A stretch of 50,863 nucleotides of DNA from Chara braunii (lineage: Eukaryota > Streptophyta > Charophyceae > Charales > Characeae): contig BFEA01000582.1 in NCBI GenBank assembly GCA_003427395.1, positions 285,182 to 336,044 of the forward strand, in the 5' to 3' direction. Within the stretch, counting starts at the first letter, position 1. Each line of letters opens with the position of its first letter. A program made the position numbers and the translations under genes. The notes under the pieces are model-generated. The model saw only the letters and a list, made by a program, of their open reading frames with translations, made no database searches and was not told where the DNA came from. This document shows positions 42,636-50,863 of this stretch, piece after piece.

Positions 42636-43123
42636 GAGATTGAGTGTGAAGTTAGAGGGATGAATGAGGACTTTTGATTGGTGTTGGTCATGCTCTCTTC
42701 CATATGTACTCCCTGAGCTTATTATGAGTTCTCATTCTTCCCTCATTCATTTGATCATGTCATTGCTCGAGTCAGTCGGTTTTGCTTCTTGTATTATTCA
42801 TGCTTAGTGATTGCCTTGTCAGTGAATCTATCACAGTTCTCTAAATCAGATCGACATAATTGATGCATGCTTAACACATCTTAATTTTATGATCATTATT
42901 TGCATGATTCTCTGCTGTTCTGAATCAAAATAAAAGATTCCTAAGATCGAGGACCGGCGAAGACCGCAATTGAAGGGTCTCGCTCGAAGCCGGACGCACA
43001 CAACAGAAAGGGATTTCAATTATTTGATTTAATTTATTTACTGCAATCACATACAAAACCCTGCGTGACAGCCTGTTGGCTTTCCGGTTGCCTAAAGCAA
43101 TCCCACTGGAAAAAGTGCGACAA
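42636..43123. other. no recognised feature
   Basis: AT-leaning sequence, then unrelated sequence that abuts retrotransposon homology beginning near 43124. Confidence 0.45.
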
Positions 43124-43440
43124 CGGGCCTTCGCGACCCTCCAGGACGATTTGGCAACGACACTTATTTTGATCCGCCCGGACCCCGCGAAGCAGTTCAT
43201 TCTCATCACGGACTAGCAGCCGGAGGCTATTTTTGCTATTTTAGCGCAGAGGAGGAACGAACGGACGCTCAGGCGGAGGACCCCGAGGCAGCGCGCAAAA
43301 GAGAAGAGATTGCGGCCGGAAAGCGACAATTGGAATTCGCAAGTGGACCAAATATGCCGATCGCCGACAATCCCACCAAAAATTCGGAGCTACCCAAGCC
43401 TGAAGATGGGGACCCAACTGCCGAGACTTCGAGCGCATCG
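43124..43440 (+). pseudogene. Ty3-like pol fragment (copy B)
   Basis: It matches 22493-22815 of copy A: the RT/RNase H junction (RAFATLQDDLATT), then the start of RNase H with TAG where copy A has Trp, then the same non-RNase H charged tail. The 5' break is abrupt. Copy B keeps the base that copy A lacks near 22590. Confidence 0.85.
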
Positions 43441-44153
43441 GTCAGGCGGCGATGAAGCCGATCCCCCTCCCCCTCCCCCTCCGACCGTCCCCCAGTTCGA
43501 GCCCGTACCGATGCGGGTCATCGGGCTTCGTCCCCGGTCTTTATCCCGTCGTCCCCTTGATCACTTCACCCTCCGCCAGATCACTACCCGTGTCACCTTC
43601 CCCCGTAATCCCTTCCCGATTGATACCTTCCGATATTTCTACGCCACCCGCCTTGTTGTCACTGTTCAACCCCACCGCTCGACTCGGTGTGCCCTACCCG
43701 ACTTCTGTGTTCATGCCCTCCTCTTCAGTGCCGCGTGGCGAGGCCACAATATCGTCGGGGTTCATTGCATGATCACGGGGACTATCCTCGCATGTGAGAA
43801 CCACGATCGATTCCGTGTGGCACTCTTCCGAACCTTCGCCACCCTCTACCCTGACTATCTCGCCTCCCTCCCTCATAGCGGTAATCGATTCCCTTGCTTC
43901 CACCAGATCGTCCGATATCATGAGCTTTCGGAGACAGTCGCGGGGTTGGAACGCTTTCTACCCCCACTTCCGACTAACCCTCCCCCTCGCCATGCCCCCA
44001 TGTATCGTCTCCCTTTTCCCCTCCCCGGCGGACATTGATGCTTGGTTGATTGGTGCGTGCCACGGCGATGGCACAAATAATCCCCTCCTTGGATTGAAGA
44101 GAGTCCCTTCTGAGGAAATTGTAGAACCGAGCCTCGTATGCCACGTTGGCTGA
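43441..44153 (+). pseudogene. unrecognised C-terminal region of the Ty3-like element (copy B)
   Basis: The stop-free frame to 44038 begins with Pro-rich sequence (ADPPPPPPPTVPQFEP) and continues VTFPRNPFPIDTFRYFYATR. After a likely frameshift near 44020 the neighbouring frame reads DIDAWLIGACHGDGTNNPLL and ends at TGA 44151-44153. It is not integrase, RNase H or a chromodomain as far as I can tell. The region is absent from copy A. Confidence 0.45.
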
Positions 44154-44286
44154 CTTCCACACTCTTTCATACGGGTAAGTGGCAACGAAGAAAGCTCCGC
44201 GTGATGATCGATTAGAGAGATCGACACGTGTCATGACTCAAGCAAGCAGGAGCTTGCTTAAGATTGGAACCCCCTGGGGTCACATA

Positions 44287-46717
44287 TGTAACGAACCGAT
44301 TTCTGTTCCGCGCGATTTTCTGCGCGAAAGCAATGAGGGGTCCTAAGCTGGGAAGGATGGGTCAAGTACAGGAGATCAAGTTTGAGGGAAAATTGCATCA
44401 TTGTCCTTGCTTTTTCGTCTTTTCTCTTTCATCGCTTCTTTTCGAATGACCGGATTCAGGGTCGGGCAAGTCCCGGGATGATTGATTGAGTTGCTGTCGC
44501 GCCGACCACACGCGATTGATAAGGGTTGACGTTGCTTCTTTTCTGTGCTGTTGTCGGATTTTAGGCGCAGAAACCGCGCAGGAATTTTTGCTTCGTTCTT
44601 TTTGAATTTTCTTTTTGAATCTTGTCGAGCCCCAATGACTCTCGTAATTTCGGATTTTCCTTTCGAAATTCGTGTTTTTCGCTTTTTCTGCATTAGATAG
44701 GAATTTATGAATTTAGGAATTTGGGATTTTCTTTTGCCACGCAACGCTTTTTGCTTACGCGCTTCTTTTTGCGGCTGCAACAGAGCTCTGATTAGTCGGC
44801 GCCCTTAATCGTGTGTGTAACTGTAATTTAGGGTGGGCACCATTGTAACTGTATCTTTCTTCTTGAACTTCGTCTTTCCCGCTCTCCCTTTTCCTTCTTT
44901 CGCTGTGCCTAGTTAGCCCGCGGCCTGCATGCTCGGATCGATGCGTGGAGAGAGGCTACGTCCCCCACGTCACGATCTGGCCATGCAGAATGCAGGCGCT
45001 CCCTCTCCTAATGTCCTTTCTAAGTCCTTCCAATCCCGTGTTTGTCGCGCATGCATGCACGCTATAAATTCCGACTGCGCGATTAGATAGCTCTCTTAAC
45101 CAATTGTTGGAAGCTCGGGGAGCGCGATCAGTGAGGGTCGGCTCGCGAGCGAAGTAAGAGGTGAGTTGAAGTGGAAGTCGGACGACCCGACGGGCTGGTG
45201 CCGAACGCGCGGGGTTGACGCGGGCCACGACGGACTGTGGGCGCGGGCGAATCTGACGGGTGCGGGAGGACTAAGAGGGGTGACGACTTCGTGGGTTGGT
45301 GTGTGACGACGGACTGTCCACATCGGAGAGGAAGAGAGAAGAAGAGGGAGATGAGGTTGATGAACGTGGTTTGCAATTTTCTTTGTCTTGTCTCCCTCCT
45401 TGCTTTTGTATATAAATTTTGATCTCGGCTCAGGGCGATTCGCCCGTTTTCTTTTTGCTTTCGGAATCTTGGTTTGGTTTCCGCCCACACTCGTTTTTGC
45501 GATTGATCTCAATCTCGTTTATCGTGTGTTATGTCGAATGAATGGATGAATGGATGTTATGTCTGTTTGCTTTTCTTTTGTCTGGTCCTTGCTTTTGCTT
45601 GTCCTTTTGATACACTCATGAGCATAGTAGAAACTCCTGCGTAGTCGTCATTACTCTTTCCATTGCTGTTTATTCTTTTTGAGCCACCATTGTTGCTGCG
45701 ATGCCTGATAGCTCAGGAACGATTGCGGGGGGATCACGGAGTGATTAGATGATTGGGTAGCTGTCTGACCAGAAACAGGCGAGTACCTCGCTGGGATGTG
45801 TGTAAGCGCGATCTGATATGCGCAGCCTACACGTATCCACGCGCGCTGATTCGTGACCATTGGCAAAATTGACGCCTTCGATATCGGGTAGACAGGAATT
45901 GTCCTTCCCCCCCCACGCACCTAAACAAAAAGGAATTCCGATATCACGTCGGAATATCCCCTTGCCGATTAGACGTGTGTGGAAGAATTTCCTCACGCAA
46001 TGATAAGATGCCGAACTCCTGGACTCGGAGTACTTCGCCCCTTGGGTGAGGGAATGCATTAGGCAAAGATATCTGAGATTCCCCTGCCTAACCGAGAATC
46101 GATTGTGCCCCAGGGAGTTTCACTGTGCCACGACCAGCGATCGTGGGTGCCCCGATTTTCCCACTTCGGACAACACACAATACTTCATATCCCCCGGCTT
46201 CGTCGTTATGTCCACCAATTTCCCTCCCTCCCGTCTCCTCCTCCCGTATCACCAAGTCATGGTGGTTCCGTGGAATTCCGTCGCCCCGTACTGGCCCCGC
46301 ACGCCCTGCGGAAATTGCCAGCGACGCGGCAACCAACGAGCCCCTGAAAAAGGGCCCAACCAGAACGCGCGACAACAGACGCCACGTACCGGCACCCAAA
46401 GATCCGACTCATCAGGGACACAGCTATCCCGGGCGGGTCCCTCCCCGAACCGCCGCCACCAAAACAAACGAATCGGACGGCCTTGACTGCACCGCGCATG
46501 CTATCTGCCTTATGCTGCACGACATCCAACGCTTCAGACTGAAAGTAACTCGCCCTTAGCCCTATCGCATCTATGCCCCTGAAAATTTGCCACAGGAGAT
46601 CTCAGTTCCGACCTGGGACTCCACCCCCACATTCCCAAAAATCCTTGGCACACCCCTTTTCGCACTTCCAAGCCCACATCACACTCCGATCAAGAAGTCG
46701 CGCTGGGCATGAGGTTT
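44287..46717 (+). mobile_element. Ty3-like retrotransposon, 3' LTR (copy B)
   Basis: About 2.43 kb, collinear with LTR A from TGTAACGAACCGATTTCTGT to GCATGAGGT. It carries the same TATA (45063) and the same open frame. The right border abuts an ORF1-like fragment on the minus strand. No clear polypurine tract precedes it. Confidence 0.8.
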
Positions 46718-46732
46718 GGGCGTCACAAGTGG

Positions 46733-47179
46733 GCTTTGTTTTTCATCCACGTAGCTATTTCTGGTGAGGATGCCACATAAGTCACCAGGTTCCTTGCTTC
46801 ATTATGAAACAAACCTCTTATCGATGGTGCGTATATGGACTTGGCAGAAGCCCACCCGTCCTCGTAGATACGGACCAAATTGCGTTTGACTCCGACGGGG
46901 AGGGATGTGGAATCATCACCAAAAAGCACCGTAACTGCATGGTCTTGGACTTGGAGTTTATAGAGTTCCTTAGTAATTTTAACTCTAATGTAGCCCTCGT
47001 CCCTCTCTACTATATTCGGGGCTAATTTTTTGGGCAATATGCCATTCGAATAGCATTTACTCAGTGTTTCCCTAATACGGGATATGTCTGAGTCCTCCTT
47101 CAATAGGGGAGGGTATGGGGGGTTAGATGAGGCAGCAGGCAGGGTGGGGGGGGGTCGTTGACCGCTCCACTTCCGCCAT
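46733..47179 (-). pseudogene. 5' fragment of the retroposed ORF1-like gene family
   Basis: The peptide SRIRETLSKCYSNGILPKKL...TVLFGDD...LPVGVKRNLVRIYEDGW...NLVTYVASSPEIATWM aligns with residues about 60-185 of the protein at 48502-50415. A possible ATG at 47179 is separated by a frameshift in the C run (47146-47155). It is truncated at 46733, next to LTR B. Confidence 0.65.
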
Positions 47180-47895
47180 TCTGCCTGAAATAACCCTACC
47201 CGTTCCCAATCCTAGCAATAAGAGAAACAGTAATAACAAGCGCATACAGAGGCTTCCACAATCAGGGAACAAGAAGAATGCACTCCCCCCGGCCCCCAAG
47301 TTTTAATGGATTACCATTACCTTAGGAAGACGTCTGCAGAGTCCTGGTCGTTGAAATCAAGCACATGTCCCTCATCGGGGCCGAAGATTGTTGGTTTCCG
47401 AAAAACAAACGCCTGACGCAGCGGCAGCGGGGCTTCTCTGACACGGAGTCACCATTCTCAACCGGCGTTTCTTGACAAGTCCGACAAGTCCGACGCGTCG
47501 GACAATCGGCCTGAGTCTCCTTCCTCGGGACTGCCGAAGACGACGCCTCCTTCCCCTCGCGCGTGTCGGGTGGACCTGTGCCAGGAAAAGGCACGAGCCG
47601 AACCCTAACGCCGCTCTGCCCTACTGTCTCGCCCTAACGCACCGCTTCGTAACGCATTCAAAGCCATTTTCTGTGCGTGACCAATTGCCGCCAAGAGTCT
47701 TGAGGAATACTTCTCTGGACCCAAGAGCCGCGCAGTGGACGCACCCATGAACTGTTGAAAATACAGACCCGTGTTCGAATCCAGATGCTGGAACTTGATG
47801 AGTGAAGTTGTAAAACCAACTATTTATGAATTGCCTGGGCCCGGTCAGCTTAACGATGATATCTCAAGGCCGTCGCCCTTCACAAAAAAAAAAAT
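47180..47895. other. no recognised gene
   Basis: No convincing coding or repeat signal. It ends in an A run just before the SINE. Confidence 0.45.
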
Positions 47896-48235
47896 CCAGC
47901 GGCCTAGCTCAGTTGGTAAGGCACGCAAGTGGCATTCAGGAGGTCTTGGGTTCAATCCCCATTGGCCTCATGTACCTTCCTGGGCATGCTTGGCACCCGC
48001 CACCTAGAGATAGCCCGTTGGTCCCCCCAATTGGCATTAAAAAGCAGTCTCTGCTGATGTTCATAGGGGGAGGGGTACTCGGGGAGACACAGCGACTGGC
48101 CAGTCAGATGATGCTCGGTCCCGCTGCTACCGGTTGTCCCCTGGCCAGTGCCCCCAGTGGGGGATCCCTGAAGGCTATCAGGCCAGCCTAAGGCTATCAG
48201 GCCACCTTTGTCAGATTAGACACAAGATTGAATTT
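47896..48235 (+). mobile_element. tRNA-derived SINE, 5' part
   Basis: The A box TAGCTCAGTTGG (47904-47915) and B box GGTTCAATCCC lie at tRNA-like spacing, inside a degenerate cloverleaf. The acceptor stem is not intact, so this is not a functional tRNA. The body continues to 48222, where a foreign insertion with target duplication splits it. The element resumes at 50814. Confidence 0.82.
48223..48235 (+). repeat. target-site duplication, left copy
   Basis: CAAGATTGAATTT, identical to 50801-50813, flanks the inserted unit. The last bases merge with its poly(A) (T on this strand). Confidence 0.9.
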
Positions 48236-50800
48236 TTTTTTTTTTTTTTTTTTCGGGAAAAGGCTGAAGATCCATTATCAAAGTTCAACAAACTTTGAGG
48301 CCGGGAATCCTCAACAAACAACCCGGTAGGTGACTGAACACCAGGCTCATTGCCCAGCTTTGGTTAACCAATCAGTGAGCAGCTTAGGCTACGCTAGCTG
48401 TACTGTACTTCCCAGTATCGAGCTCTCTGCTCTTCGTAAGAACCCCACCCCTGAATCTACCCCGCTGAAAACAATCAACCAGCGGGAAACAGAAAACAGG
48501 CCTAACACGACCTGAGACTTCCCTGAGGAAAAAAACACAGACACTCCTTCCCCACTAACCAACCAAGCACAAAGCCCAACAACCAAATTACCCAGCACCA
48601 AAACCAACACCTCCTAGACTGCCTGCCCAACGGCAGCGGGGGGTTCATAATTGATTGGGCAGGAAGCATGGTGATCAACGATGAGTCGATTGTCGACGTT
48701 GACGTTGACCACGCAAGGGTATAAGTACCTTTCTGCGTTGACAAGAATAGGAGTGGCAGAAGGTACTTAGCCCACTCCCGATCCAAAGCTTTCGCATTCG
48801 TAGGCTGTCTGCTTCTCTTGCCCGTGGTACTGTCCCATTGACCCTGTTGGATGCTTGACTCTCGATGAGGCGAATGTTGGTCCTCCAATTCTTGGATTCG
48901 AAGTTCACTCATGTCTTCACTGAGTCTTCGACGCAGCTTGGTTGGCGTCAGCCTTGGGTTCCCGCTCTCCTGTTTTGAACCTTGCGACTTCTCTGGACCC
49001 CCTCCCTGCGAGGAGGGAATATTCCCAGCATCCTTGCGCCCTCGAGCCGCCACTGAGTCCACACGTTGACTTCTCCTTGCAGCATGTAGCAGGGCATCCA
49101 TATTGCCCATACCAGGTGAAAACATAGGATTCTCTCTCATCGATACGCCCTGGGGCTGATCTGGAGTGCCGCCTCCGCCAACACTCCCGGGCGCCAGCTT
49201 TCCTTTGTACGTAGGTTGTTTACTCCGACGCTCTACTAACTCCACTGGGGATTTGCCTCGAGATGACGACTTATGAGATCTAACAGAGCGCCCGCCCGAA
49301 CGGCTTGCCGAAGGCTGCCGATCCCTCCCTTGACTGGACCTGGGGCTGCTCGGCGAATTACGCCGGCCACTGCCTTCGCTGGGTGGTACGCTTGACGATG
49401 CGCTCGAAGAGGAACTTGGAGTCGGACTTTGCTGCCGATGCGGACTTGAGCCGCGGCGCCGTCTCGTACGTATGCAGTCCTCCGCTCGGTGAAAATATCT
49501 TCTGCACGTACTGCACCAGGGAGTCAAAGCGTTCGCCACCTTCAACTCGATAAGTTGACCCTGGTACGTAGTGAAGGAGATTAACTCCTTCACTCTTGGC
49601 AGAAAATCCACATCAATATCCATTCGAACATTGATTAACTGTGGGGTACGTGCATCCTTCTCTGACGGATACACCTTCTGTACTGTACCTATTGCTTGTT
49701 CCACCGACGACTCGAGATAGCAGAAGGCATCCAACGGGACATCCAAAATACGTATCCAGAAATAATTCCTATCCGCCTCGTTCTTAGCCTCCTGGATCTC
49801 CACCTTGGTCATCCAAGGTTTAAATATGATGCTGTGCCATCTCCCTCTAAGCGAGACTCGAGCTTCCTGTTCCTCTAACATCCACTCCACAACTTTCCAG
49901 TCCTTTGCAACGTACGATAGCACATTGCTCGACTCAATGCACACCCGGCCTCTAGTGATCGTTGAATCAAACCTGCCCTCTCCAATCCAGATATTCTCAA
50001 ACGCTCTGATTACATCTTCCTTGATCTTTTTCGGAAGGTTTTTTGAACCTTCCTGGAAGATCACTGTAACCGTCCTCTCTTTTAACCACTTCACCTTAAT
50101 TTCGTCCAGTGAAGGATTCAAAGTGAAATGGGCGTTCTGACCCTCCTCTTTCATTTCGCCTATATCCCATCCTGAGGGTAACATGCCTGCATCAAAGCAT
50201 CTAGACAACATATCTCGAACACGCTCCTCTTCAATCCAATAATTAGTTTGCGAGGGAGGAGGAGAACGGTTTTGCTTGTCCGTTTCCTCTTCCCCTCCTG
50301 CTTGAGGACCGGGCGTGGCAGTACCTTCTGCACCCACCATGGCTATATCTCCTCCTATAGGTGGGACCGCACCCTTAGGGATACTCTGAAGGCCTTCGAC
50401 CTCCATCGAAGCCATGCTCTGGAAGTCCAACGCACCTCAGCTTGTGTTCCTACTTCCGATTCACCTTTCGGCAATAACAGTGCCCTAATCTCCTGGGACA
50501 AACTTCTCCAACTTGTTTGAGGTCAAGCCAAAATCCGTAACCGAGAAACACGCCTTGGTTGTAATTAACCGCCGGTTGATACAGAGAACACGATCTAGGT
50601 GGATTGCTAGGGCTAGCCTATCAGCACTATAGAGTCAGACATGGCTGAGCTTCAAGTGCATGAGAACTCACGCAACCTTACCATGGCGGCAGACCGTCAG
50701 CGGCTAGACCGGCAGAAGCTGGTAGCGGCGGAACCGAGCGCTGATTTTGCGCTGCGAACCGGCGCCCCCCCGACCTCAATCGTTTTGCCCGTTTTCCGCT
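48236..50800 (-). mobile_element. retroposed unit (poly(A), perfect TSD) encoding an ORF1-type protein
   Basis: The minus-strand unit starts at 50800, has a leader of about 385 bp, one long ORF and a 3' region of about 250 bp, and ends in a run of about 20 A (48253-48236 and into the TSD). No endonuclease or reverse transcriptase is present. The hallmarks (poly(A), 13-bp TSD) indicate LINE-machinery retroposition, either of an ORF1-only element or of a host or element mRNA. Confidence 0.88.
48502..50415 (-). CDS. CCHC, DUF4283-like ORF1-type protein, 637 residues
   Basis: Likely an RNA-binding protein of a LINE-type element. The first ATG is 50415 (MASMEVEGLQ). Residues about 60-190 are shared with the fragment at 46733. 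Residues about 190-300 (WHSIIFKPWM, YFWIRILDVPLDAF, VRMDIDVDFLPRVKELI) follow the DUF4283 layout. Residues 301-314 form the CX2CX4HX4C knuckle CSTCRRYFHRAEDC. The next 200 residues are Ser/Arg/Pro-rich and disordered. The C-terminus (about 590-637) is Trp/Leu/Cys-rich and may be read-through of former non-coding sequence. The frame is fully intact, suggesting recent insertion. ORF2 is absent. The fold assignment is by pattern, not search. Confidence 0.75.
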   Translation of the reverse strand: MASMEVEGLQSIPKGAVPPIGGDIAMVGAEGTATPGPQAGGEEETDKQNRSPPPSQTNYWIEEERVRDMLSRCFDAGMLPSGWDIGEMKEEGQNAHFTLNPSLDEIKVKWLKERTVTVIFQEGSKNLPKKIKEDVIRAFENIWIGEGRFDSTITRGRVCIESSNVLSYVAKDWKVVEWMLEEQEARVSLRGRWHSIIFKPWMTKVEIQEAKNEADRNYFWIRILDVPLDAFCYLESSVEQAIGTVQKVYPSEKDARTPQLINVRMDIDVDFLPRVKELISFTTYQGQLIELKVANALTPWCSTCRRYFHRAEDCIRTRRRRGSSPHRQQSPTPSSSSSASSSVPPSEGSGRRNSPSSPRSSQGRDRQPSASRSGGRSVRSHKSSSRGKSPVELVERRSKQPTYKGKLAPGSVGGGGTPDQPQGVSMRENPMFSPGMGNMDALLHAARRSQRVDSVAARGRKDAGNIPSSQGGGPEKSQGSKQESGNPRLTPTKLRRRLSEDMSELRIQELEDQHSPHRESSIQQGQWDSTTGKRSRQPTNAKALDREWAKYLLPLLFLSTQKGTYTLAWSTSTSTIDSSLITMLPAQSIMNPPLPLGRQSRRCWFWCWVIWLLGFVLGWLVGKECLCFFPQGSLRSC

Positions 50801-50813
50801 CAAGATTGAATTT
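50801..50813 (+). repeat. target-site duplication, right copy
   Basis: CAAGATTGAATTT, identical to 48223-48235. Confidence 0.9.
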
Positions 50814-50861
50814 ACCTGGGCTGGTTAGTCAAAACAGAAAAAAAAAAAAAAAAAAAAAAAA
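50814..50861 (+). mobile_element. tRNA-derived SINE, 3' end and poly(A)
   Basis: ACCTGGGCTGGTTAGTCAAA leads into a 24-base A run ending at 50861. Joined to the part ending at 48235, it makes a SINE of about 365 bp plus tail. Confidence 0.75.
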
Positions 50862-50863
50862 GG

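Noticed and set aside
47896-47970. A tRNA gene
   Set aside because: A and B boxes are present, but the acceptor and anticodon stems do not fold properly, and a long SINE body with poly(A) follows; a second copy lies at 15079-14921.

Overview
The window looks like nuclear DNA of a large, repeat-rich eukaryotic genome, most likely a streptophyte alga of the Chara type. This is inferred, not proven. The reasons are a plastid-type acetolactate synthase with intron phases I can place exactly, an intron of about 5 kb packed with small foldback elements, very frequent GA/CT microsatellites, two assembly gaps (23708-24087 and 37619-37993), and plant-style Ty3-like, SINE and LINE-like sequences. No complete, clearly intact cellular gene lies wholly inside the window.

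Left part (1-13.9 kb): the acetolactate synthase gene runs on the minus strand. Exon 1 (11105-8867) and a 113-bp exon 2 (3741-3629) join in frame, and the last exon(s) must lie beyond the left edge. The intron and downstream flank hold at least four families of small foldback elements, a 30-bp minisatellite and two U6 snRNA-derived fragments. Upstream of the gene is low-complexity DNA.

13.9-16.3 kb is a nest of tRNA-derived SINE pieces (minus strand) broken by two foldback elements. From 16.3 to 22.8 kb is the 5' half of a decayed Ty3-like LTR retrotransposon: a 2.4-kb LTR, a possible primer binding site, gag, protease and reverse transcriptase, with many stops and frameshifts. A second copy of the family (43.1-46.7 kb) has kept its 3' part and 3' LTR.

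24.1-38.7 kb is the most unusual part. Two convergent gene clusters are enclosed by, and studded with, a shared motif (GGTTNACTASTG and its complement). The plus-strand cluster holds a divergent histone H3-fold gene, acidic exons and a decayed copy of an unrecognised gene I call the RGEITW family. The minus-strand cluster holds a CMC/Plavaka-like transposase, a Ulp1-type (C48) cysteine protease and the second RGEITW copy. I read it tentatively as one large (about 14 kb) decayed DNA transposon carrying chromatin- and SUMO-related cargo. That unity is inference.

38.7-43.1 kb holds only unrecognised open frames. The right end (46.7-50.86 kb) shows a clean nested insertion: a polyadenylated minus-strand retroposed unit encoding a CCHC, DUF4283-like ORF1-type protein sits inside a plus-strand SINE, flanked by a perfect 13-bp target duplication. 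A 5' relative of the same ORF abuts the LTR at 46.7 kb.
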